Assembly: GCF_015352455.1 (NCBI RefSeq)
Contig: NZ_JADKPN010000014.1
Location: 62,001-126,000, forward strand
DNA from: Nocardioides islandensis
GTDB taxonomy: Bacteria; Actinomycetota; Actinomycetes; Propionibacteriales; Nocardioidaceae
Reading direction: 5' to 3'
DNA: 64,000 nt
Position numbers and translations under genes: made by a program. The notes beneath the pieces are model-generated. The model searched no databases, was not told the origin of the DNA, and saw only the letters and a list, made by a program, of their open reading frames with translations. Below, piece by piece: positions 10,525 to 18,425 of the stretch (within the stretch, counting starts at the first letter, position 1; every line of letters begins with the position of its first letter).

Positions 10525-12246
10525 TCAGCGGACCCGTTGCACCCTGCTCTCGTCCCACACCGGCTCGTCGGACTCGTAGACGTCGCCGCTCGCACCGAAG
10601 ACCAGGAACCGGTCGAACCCGCGAGCGAACCACCGGTCGTGGGTCACCGCGATCACCGTCCCCTCGAAGGACTCCAGGCCGGCCTCGAGGGCCTCGGCCG
10701 ACTGCACGTCGAGGTTGTCCGTGGGCTCGTCGAGGAGCAGCAGCGTGGCGCCCGACAGCTCGAGCAGCAGGATCTGGAACCGCGCCTGCTGGCCGCCCGA
10801 CAGCGACTCGAAGCGCTGCTCGGCGGCGTGCGCGAGCTCGTACCGGTCCAGCACCCGGGCGGCCGCCTCCCGGCCCATGCCGTCACGGTGCTCGTCACCC
10901 CGGTGCAGGATCTCCAGCAGCGTCCGGCCGCGCAGCTCGGGGTGCTCGTGGGTCTGGACGAACCAGCCCGGCCGCACGCGGGCACCCAGCTTGGCCTTGC
11001 CCGTGTGGTCGACGTGCTTGTACGGACTAGTGGTCCCTGAGGAGCCGAGGAACGAGGCGTCTCGAAGGGCAACGGGCTCGTGTTCCTTGTCCGGGTCGCT
11101 CCCGCCCGCGGCCAGCAGCCGCAGGAAGTGCGACTTGCCGGAGCCATTGGAACCGAGGACGGCGACCCGCTCGCCGTACCAGACCTCGAGGTCGAACGGC
11201 TTCATCAGCCCGGTCAGCTCGAGGTCGGTGCAGACCACCGACCGCTTGCCGGTGCGGCCGCCCTTGAGGCGCATCTGCACCTGCTGCTCGCGTGGCTGCT
11301 CGGTCGGCGGGCCGGCGTCCTCGAACTTCCGCAGCCGCGTCTGGGCGGCCTGGTAGCGGGAGGCCATGCCGTCGTTGTAGGCCGCCTTCTGCTTGTACAT
11401 CAGCACCAGCGCCTTGAGCTTCGCGTGCTCCTCGTCCCAGCGCCGGCGCAGCTCCTCGAAGCGGGCGAACCGGTCGCTGCGCGCCTCGTGGTACGACGCG
11501 AAGCCGCCCGGATGGGTCCACACCAGGTTGCCCGCGGCGCCGAGCTCCACCGTGACCACCCGGGTGGCGGTGTTGTTGAGCAGCTCGCGGTCGTGGCTGA
11601 TGTACAGGATCGTCTTGTCCGACTCGCGGATCCGCTGCTCGAGCCACAGCTTGCCCGGCACGTCGAGGAAGTTGTCCGGCTCGTCGAGCAGCAGCACCTC
11701 GTCGGGTCCGGCCAGCAGGAACTCCAGCACCAGCCGCTTCTGCTCGCCGCCGGACAACGTCTTCAGGGAGCGGTACTTCGCCCGGTCGTACGGCACGCCG
11801 AGCCCCTTGACGGTGCACACGTCCCAGGTGACCTCGACGTCGTACCCGCCGGCGTCGGCGTACTCGGCCAGCGCCTCGGCGTACCGCATCTGCGTCGCTT
11901 CGTCGTCGCGCTCCATCAGCGCGCGCTCGCACTCGTCGACGGCCTGCGCGGCGCTGCGCACACGTGGCGGCGACACCGAGAGCAACAGGTCGGCGACCGT
12001 CGGGTCCGCCCCGAGGTTCGTGCCCACCATCTGTCGCATCACGCCGAGCCCGCCGGAGCGGGTGACGACGCCCGCGCTCGGCGTGAGCTCGCCGGTGATG
12101 ATCTTCAGCAGCGTGGTCTTGCCGGCCCCGTTGGCGCCGACGAGCGCGACCTTGGCACCCTCACCGACGCGGAACGACACGTCGTCGAGCAGCACGCGAC
12201 CGTCCGGCAGCTCGAACCGGACCCCCTGGACGTCGACGTGACCCAC
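10525..12246 (-). CDS. ABC-F family ATPase (ribosome-associated) with an in-frame repeat insertion
   Basis: A soluble protein of about 573 residues with two ABC ATPase domains and no membrane segments, the ABC-F layout used by translation factors and antibiotic-resistance proteins. The first Walker A is GANGAGKT (about 37-44) with LSGGEQKR and a variant Walker B LLLDEPDNFLD. The second is GSNGSGKS with LSGGQQAR and LLLLDEPTDNLD. The charged interdomain linker (about 250-330, KLKALVLMYKQKAAYND) is the P-site-tRNA-interaction motif region. I place the start at GTG 12246 because GGAGGA lies nine bases upstream. A REP-like element (11031-11071) adds about 15 residues after the second Walker A. 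Confidence 0.9.
   Translation of the reverse strand: MGHVDVQGVRFELPDGRVLLDDVSFRVGEGAKVALVGANGAGKTTLLKIITGELTPSAGVVTRSGGLGVMRQMVGTNLGADPTVADLLLSVSPPRVRSAAQAVDECERALMERDDEATQMRYAEALAEYADAGGYDVEVTWDVCTVKGLGVPYDRAKYRSLKTLSGGEQKRLVLEFLLAGPDEVLLLDEPDNFLDVPGKLWLEQRIRESDKTILYISHDRELLNNTATRVVTVELGAAGNLVWTHPGGFASYHEARSDRFARFEELRRRWDEEHAKLKALVLMYKQKAAYNDGMASRYQAAQTRLRKFEDAGPPTEQPREQQVQMRLKGGRTGKRSVVCTDLELTGLMKPFDLEVWYGERVAVLGSNGSGKSHFLRLLAAGGSDPDKEHEPVALRDASFLGSSGTTSPYKHVDHTGKAKLGARVRPGWFVQTHEHPELRGRTLLEILHRGDEHRDGMGREAAARVLDRYELAHAAEQRFESLSGGQQARFQILLLELSGATLLLLDEPTDNLDVQSAEALEAGLESFEGTVIAVTHDRWFARGFDRFLVFGASGDVYESDEPVWDESRVQRVR
11031..11071 (-). repeat. REP-like palindromic element inserted in frame in the ABC-F gene
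   Basis: On the plus strand this reads TGGTCCCTGAGGAG, then CCGAGGAACGAGGCG, then TCTCGAAGGGCA. The same style of element (CCCTGAGGAG...GAGGAACGAG...TCTCGAAGGG) is common between genes in Nocardioides and related genomes. The ends are imperfectly inverted. Here it is translated as ALRDASFLGSSGTT without breaking the frame. Confidence 0.7.
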
Positions 12247-12328
12247 AAGGGTGGATCCTCCCACCGATTCGTCTGCGGTTCCCCGGGGTTTTCTCTGCTC
12301 GGGGGCGCAGACGAACCCGATGCGTGGG

Positions 12329-13699
12329 TCAGTAGGTGTTGGTCTTCCAGTTCGTGTCCGTCAGGCGGATGTAGCGGTGCCAACCATGCACCTGGTCCTG
12401 CCGCTGAGGCGCTTGGGTGACCATGTCCCACGCCACCTGGGTGGCCCGCTGTCCGGGGTTCGGACCGAGGCGGGCCGCCAGCAGCCCGGCGAACACCGGC
12501 GCGGCGAACGACGTCCCGCTCCAACGGGCCAGACCGTTGCCGAAGTAGCGCTTGTCGCGCTTGTTGGGCGCTTCCTTGCAGACGTAGCCGCCCTGGGGGA
12601 ACGCGTTCACGTGGTTGCGACCGAGGAGGTACACGTCGGCGGAGTCGCCGTAGTTGGAGAAGCTCGACACCGGGCCGTTCCCGCGGTGGTCCAGCGAGCC
12701 CACGCCGACGGCCCAGCCGCGTGCGGCCGGGTAGAACGGCAGGTTCGTGGCGTCGTTGCCGGCCGCGGCGATCAGCACGGTGCCGGGCATGGCCGACAGC
12801 GTGTCCACCCAGAGCCGGTGGAAGGTCAACGGGCCGATGCCGTGGCGGGTGTGGCACCCGGCCGACAGGTTGATGATGTGCGGCGGTCCGGCCGGGTCGT
12901 TGAGCGCCCGGTAGATCGCGTCGACCATCTCGGTCTCGGACACGGCGATGCCGTCGCCGATCCGGTAGTGCGTCACCTGCGCCTTCGGGGCCCGGCACTT
13001 GATCACTCCCGCGATGAAGGTGCCGTGCCCCTGGTACAGCCGCAGTTGCTGACCGGCCGTGTACGGCTCGGGCTCGCCGCCGTCGCCGGCCAGGTAGGAC
13101 GTGACCTGCTCCTGGCCGGCCGGCTGGTGCCAGCCGGTGTCGATGACGGCGACGCGCACGTTGGCGCCCGCCTGTGCATGGGCCTGGTCGACCATCGGTG
13201 GCCAGGGGCCGCTCAGGCCGCTCTCCTCCGGCTCCGTGGCAGGACAGTGCTTCCCGTCGCCGTTGGCCACGTGGAGGTAGTGGTCCGGTGTCACGACGCC
13301 CTCGCCGAGCTCGTCGTCGAAGATCGCCAGCATGGCCTCGAGGGCCTGGTCCCCATGACCCGCTCGACGTCGGTCCACCTGAGCCCCGCGACGCGGGCGA
13401 CGCGGCGTGAGCTGGTTGACGACGACGTTGGTCACGGCGGGAGCCAGCGAGTCGACAGCGAGAGTGCCGATCCTGTCGAAGTCCGAGCGACGTCGATCGC
13501 TGGTCAACAACGTCTGCACGTCGGCGTCGTCCTGCTGTGACCAGAGGAGGCGACCGGGGACGAAGTGATAGCTGACATCGGCTGCGTCGGGCGAGTCGTA
13601 GGCCAGCTTTCCCGAACGGGCGGCCCTCATCGCCGCGACCTGGTCCCGTGTTGTCTCCCGGGCCAGCAGATGGGACGGCTCGTTCAACCTCTGTGTCAT
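12329..13699 (-). CDS. Subtilisin-like S8 serine peptidase, apparently cytoplasmic, linked to CHAT protein
   Basis: A 456-residue S8 peptidase. The catalytic residues are Asp187 (VRVAVIDTGWH), His225 (GHGTFIAG) and Ser397 (SGTSFAAPVFAG), with the oxyanion Asn315 (AAAGND). Residues 1-175 precede the catalytic core and could be a pro-region or regulatory domain, but there is no signal peptide or membrane segment: the N-terminus is MTQRLNEPSHLLARETTR. The enzyme should therefore stay in the cytoplasm unless exported by another route. It is divergent from the TPR-CHAT gene across 77 bases, implying shared control. Some cysteines (KHC, GC, KC, VC) are present. Substrate unknown. Confidence 0.9.
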   Translation of the reverse strand: MTQRLNEPSHLLARETTRDQVAAMRAARSGKLAYDSPDAADVSYHFVPGRLLWSQQDDADVQTLLTSDRRRSDFDRIGTLAVDSLAPAVTNVVVNQLTPRRPRRGAQVDRRRAGHGDQALEAMLAIFDDELGEGVVTPDHYLHVANGDGKHCPATEPEESGLSGPWPPMVDQAHAQAGANVRVAVIDTGWHQPAGQEQVTSYLAGDGGEPEPYTAGQQLRLYQGHGTFIAGVIKCRAPKAQVTHYRIGDGIAVSETEMVDAIYRALNDPAGPPHIINLSAGCHTRHGIGPLTFHRLWVDTLSAMPGTVLIAAAGNDATNLPFYPAARGWAVGVGSLDHRGNGPVSSFSNYGDSADVYLLGRNHVNAFPQGGYVCKEAPNKRDKRYFGNGLARWSGTSFAAPVFAGLLAARLGPNPGQRATQVAWDMVTQAPQRQDQVHGWHRYIRLTDTNWKTNTY

Positions 13700-13746
13700 C
13701 GGTGTGCCCTTTCGCGAGAATGCGCCTGGAGGTCCCAGACGCCGGT

Positions 13747-13762
13747 GGGGCCGGTCGGCCCC
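13747..13762 (+). promoter_or_regulatory. Hairpin abutting the CHAT-gene ribosome-binding site
   Basis: GGGGCCG GT CGGCCCC is a perfect seven-base-pair stem ending one base before GGAGGG (13764-13769), which lies seven bases before ATG 13777. It could limit ribosome access. The rest of the 77-base divergent spacer shows no clear promoter boxes. Confidence 0.35.
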
Positions 13763-13776
13763 GGGAGGGTGGCGCG

Positions 13777-16359
13777 ATGGGGAGCACGGTGGACAGGTCG
13801 ACGGTCGCCGACCTGCTCCGGCTCGCGATCGCAGAGCCCGACCGCGCGGAGCGCGAGGCCGGCGAGATCCTGGCGTCGGATCCAGGACCGTGGGAGGAGT
13901 CGGTCGCCCGCCAGGCGCGGGGGATCGTGCTCCGTGACCGCGGACTCATCGAGGGCGCGCTCGCCGAGCTCCGGCGGGCCATCCGGCTCGCGCGGCGCGC
14001 CGGCGACCCGGACCGCGAGGCCGACGTCCGCGCCACACTGGGTGTCACTCTGGTGATGTCCGGCCGGTCCGGCGCAGGGCTCGACCAGCTCGATCGTGCG
14101 GTCCACGCTGCAACAGAGTCGGCAACGCTGGCGCGGATACTGATGCGCCGGGCCAACATGCACTACTTCTTCCTGGAGCGGCCCCACGAGGCCGTCGTGG
14201 ATCTCGAGCAGGCCCTGCCGCGCCTGCGCTCGGCCGGCGACCGAGTCTGGGAGGCGCGCACCCTCAACGTGCTGGGACTCAGCTACCTGGCCCTGGGACG
14301 CACGGACGAGGCGGCCCAGGCCGTGGGCGAGGCCGACGAGCTGTTCGTCCGCGAGGGTCAGGCCGTCGAGGCCGTGGTCACCCTGCACAACCGCGGCTTC
14401 ATCGCCTACTGCAGCGGCGACCTGCCTCGTTCGCTGCGCCTGTACGACGACGCCGCCGCCCGTTACGCGGTCCTGCAGCTCGACCCGCAGAAGCTGGTCA
14501 GCGACCGCTGCGACGCGTTGCTCACGGCCGGTCTGGCCGAGGAGGCTGCCGAGCTGGTGACGGCACGGGTGCGCGCCGGGTCGCTGCTCCCCGTCGAGCA
14601 CGCCGAGCTCCTGCTCGCCCTCGCCACCGCCGAGCTGGCCCGCGGCGATGCCCGCGCTGCGCTGGAGAGCGCGTCCCGTGCGCGGTCGCTCTTCCGCCGG
14701 CAACGGCGCGACTGGTGGGCCGACCACGCCGAGCTGCTCGTCCTGCTGGCCCGGCACGGGACCGGCCGCCCGGGGCGGCGGCTGGTCGGCGACGCGCACG
14801 CCCTCGGCACCCGCCTGGACGAGCATGGCTCGGACCAGGCGGTGGAGGCGTGGCTGCTCGCCGGGCGGGCGGCGCTGGCCGGGGGGCTCGACGTCGCGCC
14901 GCAGCTCCTGGAGCGGGCCGCGCGCTTCCGGCGCCACTCCTCGGCCCTGGTGCGGGCCACCGGCTGGCGAGCGCTGGCCCTGGAACGCGAGGCCAGGGGC
15001 GACTCCCGCGGAGTGCTGGGCGCCTGTCGTCTCGGCCTGGAGGCGCTGGACGAGCACCGCGCGGGTCTGGGTGGGTCCGAGCTCCGCGCGCTCGCGAACC
15101 GGCACGGCGACGAGCTCGCGGGCCTCGCCCTGCACCACGCCGCGGAGGGCACCCCGCGCCTGCTCCTGGCGTGGAGCGAGCGCTGGCGCGCGACCGCCCT
15201 CGCGCAACCTCCGGTCCGGCCCCCCGACGACCGCGAGGTCGCGCGGCTGCTGGCCGCTCTGCGCGACACGCGACGCAGGCTCACCGAGGCGCGAGCCTCC
15301 GGCACGGACACCGTGGCTCGCCTCGACGACGAGCGGGCGCGGCTCGAGCTGGCGATCCGGCAGCGGGCCCGCCACGTGACGGGCTCGAGCACCGAGCTGC
15401 CGCGCTTCGACATCGACGAGCTGATCGCCGGGCTCGGCACCCGGTCCTTCGTCCAGCTCGTCGAGGTGGACGGGCTGATCCACGTCCTGCTGGTCGCGGG
15501 CGGACGCGTGCGCCGCTTCCGTGCCGGTCCGGTCGGTGACGCCGAGGACCTGGCCAGGATCGCCCGCTTCAGCCTGCGGCAGCTGGCGCGCGGGCGTCCG
15601 GTCCAGCTGGCCGACATCGGGGAGCGCCTTCAAGAGGCACTCCTCGGCGAGGCCGCGCGCGCACTGCCCGACGGCCCGGTCGTGGTCTCCCCGACCAGCC
15701 GGCTGCACACAGCGCCGTGGGCACTGTTGCCGGCGCTGGCGGACGTGCCCTTCACGGTCGTGCCGTCGGCCTCGCTCTGGCTGCGGGCCCAGAGCAGCGG
15801 TCCGCGCTCCGGCCGGCGCGTGCTGATCGCGGGTCCCGGGCTGGAGACGGGCGGGTCCGAGATCGCCGTGCTCTCCGAGCGCCATCCCGAGGCTCTGGTC
15901 CTGCGCGACGGCAGCGCGACCGTCGAGCGCTGCCTGGCCGCCCTGGACGGGGCGGGGATCGCCCACATCGCTGCGCACGGGCGGTTCCGGGAGGACAGCC
16001 CGATGTTCTCCTCGCTCGACGTCGACGACGGGCCGGTCACCGTGCACGACCTCGAGCGGCTCGCCCGTGCGCCGTACCGGCTGGTGCTGTCCGCCTGCGA
16101 GTCCGGGGTGGTGGCCCCGATCGGGGCGGGCGAGATGCTCGGTCTCGCGTCGGCGATGTTGTCGATGGGGACCGCCGGGATCGTGTCGAGCGTGGCCGCG
16201 GTCAACGACGCGGCGACGGCCGTCGTGATGCTCGACGTGCACCGCGCCCTCGACGTGGGCGAGGACCTCGGGACGGTCTTGTTGCGGGCGCGCCGGCTGT
16301 CACACGGCGACGACCTGCGTCGGGCCACGGCCGCGGCGTTCCTCGCGATCGGGGCCTGA
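13777..16359 (+). CDS. TPR-CHAT domain cysteine protease
   Basis: An 860-residue cytosolic protein. About 20-330 is a run of TPR-like helical hairpins: VWEARTLNVLGLSYLALGRT and VEAVVTLHNRGFIAYCSGDL are clear repeats. A second helical region follows to about 500, with a short charged coil near 515-525 (ARLDDERARLELAIRQRAR). The CHAT (caspase-HetF-associated with TPR) domain spans about 545-860 with the dyad His734 (IAAHGRF) and Cys774 (LSACESG), plus PTSRLHTAPWALLP before it. CHAT proteases are activated by conflict or signal systems, for example with gRAMP in craspase. Start ATG 13777 has a GGAGGG site; an earlier in-frame ATG lacks one. Neighbours are an S8 protease and a sigma factor. Confidence 0.92.
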   Translation: MGSTVDRSTVADLLRLAIAEPDRAEREAGEILASDPGPWEESVARQARGIVLRDRGLIEGALAELRRAIRLARRAGDPDREADVRATLGVTLVMSGRSGAGLDQLDRAVHAATESATLARILMRRANMHYFFLERPHEAVVDLEQALPRLRSAGDRVWEARTLNVLGLSYLALGRTDEAAQAVGEADELFVREGQAVEAVVTLHNRGFIAYCSGDLPRSLRLYDDAAARYAVLQLDPQKLVSDRCDALLTAGLAEEAAELVTARVRAGSLLPVEHAELLLALATAELARGDARAALESASRARSLFRRQRRDWWADHAELLVLLARHGTGRPGRRLVGDAHALGTRLDEHGSDQAVEAWLLAGRAALAGGLDVAPQLLERAARFRRHSSALVRATGWRALALEREARGDSRGVLGACRLGLEALDEHRAGLGGSELRALANRHGDELAGLALHHAAEGTPRLLLAWSERWRATALAQPPVRPPDDREVARLLAALRDTRRRLTEARASGTDTVARLDDERARLELAIRQRARHVTGSSTELPRFDIDELIAGLGTRSFVQLVEVDGLIHVLLVAGGRVRRFRAGPVGDAEDLARIARFSLRQLARGRPVQLADIGERLQEALLGEAARALPDGPVVVSPTSRLHTAPWALLPALADVPFTVVPSASLWLRAQSSGPRSGRRVLIAGPGLETGGSEIAVLSERHPEALVLRDGSATVERCLAALDGAGIAHIAAHGRFREDSPMFSSLDVDDGPVTVHDLERLARAPYRLVLSACESGVVAPIGAGEMLGLASAMLSMGTAGIVSSVAAVNDAATAVVMLDVHRALDVGEDLGTVLLRARRLSHGDDLRRATAAAFLAIGA

Positions 16360-16363
16360 CGGG

Positions 16364-16807
16364 TCACAGCACCAGCCACTCCGTGCGGTGGACAGTGCCG
16401 TCGATCTCGACGGCGAACCGGGTCGGGCCCGAGGCTCCGGGGAGCGTGAAGAAGCCCGAAGCGTCCGTGCGGGCCGTCCGACTCTCGCCGTCGGCCCGCT
16501 CCATCGTCACCTCCACCCCGCCACCGGACGAGAGGAGCTGGCCGGTGAGCGTGCTGTCGTCCACCTCGAGCTCGAGGGACAGCCCACCGCCCGCGAAGGC
16601 CAGCGTCCGCGCGTCCTCGGCGCCGCGTACCGCGGCCGTCGTCTGCAGCGCGGAGTCGTGCACGAGATCCAGCAGATCCTCGTCGACCGTCCGCCATGCG
16701 AACGCGCCGTACGCCGCCCGTCGGCGATGCGGAGGTACGCCGCTCTCCTGGGCCAGCGCGTCCGCCAGCTGGTCCATGAGCCCGTCGTCGTCGGTCCAGG
16801 ACGTCAT
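16364..16807 (-). CDS. Small beta-rich protein coupled to the sigma factor (candidate anti-sigma or regulator)
   Basis: A 147-residue acidic protein. The N-terminal third is helical (LMDQLADALAQESGVP and AAYGAFAWRTVDEDLLDLVH); the rest is predicted beta, resembling a carboxypeptidase-regulatory or Ig-like fold (LSLELEVDDSTLTGQLL, ASGFFTLPGASGPTRFAVE). There is no signal peptide, membrane segment or zinc anti-sigma motif. The start ATG 16807 is set by GAGGAGG, which overlaps the sigma stop codon, so the two genes are translationally coupled. The likely role is control of the adjacent sigma factor or of the proteases; this is inference. Its stop is four bases from that of the convergent CHAT gene. 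Confidence 0.8.
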   Translation of the reverse strand: MTSWTDDDGLMDQLADALAQESGVPPHRRRAAYGAFAWRTVDEDLLDLVHDSALQTTAAVRGAEDARTLAFAGGGLSLELEVDDSTLTGQLLSSGGGVEVTMERADGESRTARTDASGFFTLPGASGPTRFAVEIDGTVHRTEWLVL

Positions 16808-16820
16808 CGGGTCCACCTCC

Positions 16821-17402
16821 TCATCCATCGATGGCCGGAGCCGCCATCAGGGCGCGCATCGCGGTCGTGTTGCGTAGTTGCTGCAGGGCTCGTGCGCGGG
16901 TCGGGCCGATGCTCCCCTTGGGGATCCCGAGCTTCGCGCTGATCTCGTCGTAGGAGATCGGTGGATCGCTCATCAGCAGCTCGAGCAGCTCGCGGCGGCC
17001 CGCCGGGAGCTCCTCGAGCGCGTCGCGCAGGGCCTGGGCCCGTTCCTCGCGGAGCAGGTCCGCGTCGGCCTCGGGGTCGCCGCCGGGGCGCTCGAACGTC
17101 AGGCTCTGCGGGTCGGAGATGGACTCGCGGCCGCGCAACCGGATGACCCGGAGCGCTTCGTTGCGCGTCGTCGTGGCCAGCCACCCCGGCAGGGCACGAG
17201 GTTCGCGGATGGCGCCGAGGTTCTCGACGAGGCGCAGCCACACCGTCTGGTTGACGTCGTCGGCGTCGGCGGAGGAGAGCCGGAACTTGCCGATGACGGA
17301 GTTGACCAAGGGGAGATACCGGTCGACCAGGGCGTTCCACGACTCCTGGTCACCGTTCCGAGCGCGGGCCACCAGGTCGTCGACGGCGACGAGCTGTTGC
17401 AT
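16821..17402 (-). CDS. ECF-type sigma-70 family factor linked to the CHAT/S8 locus
   Basis: A 193-residue sigma factor with region 2 (about 10-90: ALVDRYLPLVNSVIGKF, ADADDVNQTVWLRLVENL) and region 4 (about 125-180: ISYDEISAKLGIPKGSIGPT helix-turn-helix), joined by a short acidic linker. There is no region 1 or 3, so it is ECF-like. ATG 17402 follows GGAGGA by seven bases; a longer reading through an upstream GTG is possible. It is the first gene of a two-gene minus-strand unit with the beta-rich protein. It probably directs RNA polymerase to local promoters, though the target motif is not proven. Confidence 0.9.
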   Translation of the reverse strand: MQQLVAVDDLVARARNGDQESWNALVDRYLPLVNSVIGKFRLSSADADDVNQTVWLRLVENLGAIREPRALPGWLATTTRNEALRVIRLRGRESISDPQSLTFERPGGDPEADADLLREERAQALRDALEELPAGRRELLELLMSDPPISYDEISAKLGIPKGSIGPTRARALQQLRNTTAMRALMAAPAIDG

Positions 17403-17471
17403 GCGCGTCTCCTCCGCTGCCGCGAGACGGTCCTCGATGGTCACCACGTCAGTGCAGAGCAGCGGCCGGGC

Positions 17472-17563
17472 CCGTTGATACGTCACATGGTTCGTCCACG
17501 GTGACACCCGCAACGTGGGCCAGCAACCACGTTTCTCACCGATTCCGAGCGATGTATCAGCGG
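17472..17563. promoter_or_regulatory. Paired inverted motif in the sigma/lipoprotein intergenic space
   Basis: TGTATCAGCGG (17553-17563, plus) and CGTATCAACGG (17482-17472, minus) match at 9 of 11 bases and face the two divergent genes. They may be operators or promoter elements for the sigma factor itself. No other copies were identified. Confidence 0.3.
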
Positions 17564-17633
17564 CGGCTTTCACCCGTCAGTGGAATCACCGCCGAGGGTC
17601 CCCTCGGACGGCACACCTGAAGGGAACATCGCC

Positions 17634-17939
17634 ATGCACACCACCACCACCCGCCGCGTCCTCGTCGCCACCACCCTGCTCGCCGTCGCTCTCGGTGCCG
17701 CCGCCTGCGGCGACGAGACGATCGCCGACCCGGGCACCACGGGCTACGACGCGCGCATCTACCCGCCCACCTCGGTACCGGCGGTCGAGTACAAGAACCG
17801 CGGCGCCGTCTCCGCCGACCGGGCCGAGCGTCAGGCCCAGGCCGAGAAGGCGCGGCAGGACTCGGCGTCCACCGCACGCTGGGACCGCAGCTCCCAGATC
17901 GAGAACCGGCTGAAGCTGCGCCGTACCCGGCGAGCGTGA
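17634..17939 (+). CDS. Small predicted lipoprotein
   Basis: The 101-residue protein has a lipoprotein signal: TTRRVLVATTLLAVALGAAAC with lipobox LGAAAC, so Cys25 would be lipid-modified. The mature part is short, hydrophilic and Ala/Arg/Gln-rich (AERQAQAEKARQDSAST) and looks disordered or helical, ending RLKLRRTRRA. ATG 17634 follows GAAGGGA. Function unknown. It is divergent from the sigma factor and may be one of its targets because of the shared motif, but that is speculative. Confidence 0.75.
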   Translation: MHTTTTRRVLVATTLLAVALGAAACGDETIADPGTTGYDARIYPPTSVPAVEYKNRGAVSADRAERQAQAEKARQDSASTARWDRSSQIENRLKLRRTRRA

Positions 17940-17940
17940 C

Positions 17941-17986
17941 GAGGAACGGGGCGGATCACCTCGGACAGAGATCCGTCCCGTTCTTC
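17941..17986. terminator. Strong bidirectional terminator
   Basis: A 17-base-pair stem with two G-U wobbles: GAGGAACGGGGCGGATC (17941-17957) with GATCCGTCCCGTTCTTC (17970-17986), 12-base loop, starting right after the lipoprotein stop and before the convergent SMR gene. Confidence 0.7.
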
Positions 17987-18021
17987 GACGTCCTCCCAGG
18001 AAGCGAGCGGGGGACGACCGG

Positions 18022-18348
18022 TCAGTGGGCGCCGGCGAGGTTGAGGCCCACGACGCCGGCGACGATCATCGCCAGGCTCGCGGCCTTCACCCAGGTGAAG
18101 TGCTCGCCCAGGAACACCAGGCCGATCACGGCCACCAGCGCGGTCCCGGCTCCCGCCCACACGGCGTACGCCACGGAGACCGGCATCTGCTTGACGACGA
18201 CCGTCAGCATCCAGATCGAGAGGCCGTAGCCGGCCAGCACCACGGCCGCCCACCCGGGGTGGGTGAAGCCGTCGGCCTTCGGCAGCAGTGCGGTCGCGCC
18301 GACCTCGATCACGATCGCGACTCCCAGCAGCAGGAACGCGCCATACAT
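18022..18348 (-). CDS. SMR-family multidrug efflux protein
   Basis: A 108-residue protein with four membrane helices, the size of EmrE/QacE/SugE dimers that exchange protons for cationic drugs. The essential membrane Glu is Glu15 (VAIVIEVGATALL). Conserved features SVAYAVWAGAGTALVAVIG and a final helix are present. I chose ATG 18348 because AAGGAG lies nine bases before it; an ATG three codons upstream is too close. Its promoter region contains two identical palindromes shared with the divergent TetR gene. Confidence 0.92.
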   Translation of the reverse strand: MYGAFLLLGVAIVIEVGATALLPKADGFTHPGWAAVVLAGYGLSIWMLTVVVKQMPVSVAYAVWAGAGTALVAVIGLVFLGEHFTWVKAASLAMIVAGVVGLNLAGAH

Positions 18349-18373
18349 GACAGTCATCTCCTTGATCCGGCGA

Positions 18374-18417
18374 TGTAGCACTCGCTACATCTGGTTCCTA
18401 CTGTAGCACTCGCTACA
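18374..18417. promoter_or_regulatory. Twin identical TetR operators
   Basis: The 16-base palindrome TGTAGCACTCGCTACA occurs twice, at 18374-18389 and 18402-18417, with starts 28 bases apart. The half-sites TGTAGC/GCTACA flank ACTC. They lie between the divergent SMR and TetR genes, so the TetR protein most likely binds both sites and controls both genes. Confidence 0.85.
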
Positions 18418-18419
18418 AT
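18414..18419 (+). promoter_or_regulatory. -10 box for leaderless TetR transcript
   Basis: TACAAT lies seven bases before the ATG at 18426 and overlaps the right half of the second operator. No ribosome-binding site is visible, so the mRNA probably begins at or near the start codon. The -35 is weak. Confidence 0.5.
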
Positions 18420-18425
18420 TGATTT

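Noticed and set aside
13696-16242. An 848-codon minus-strand frame opposite the CHAT gene
   Set aside because: Its Gln/Arg/Pro-rich product has no recognisable motif, while the plus frame contains TPR repeats and the CHAT dyad.
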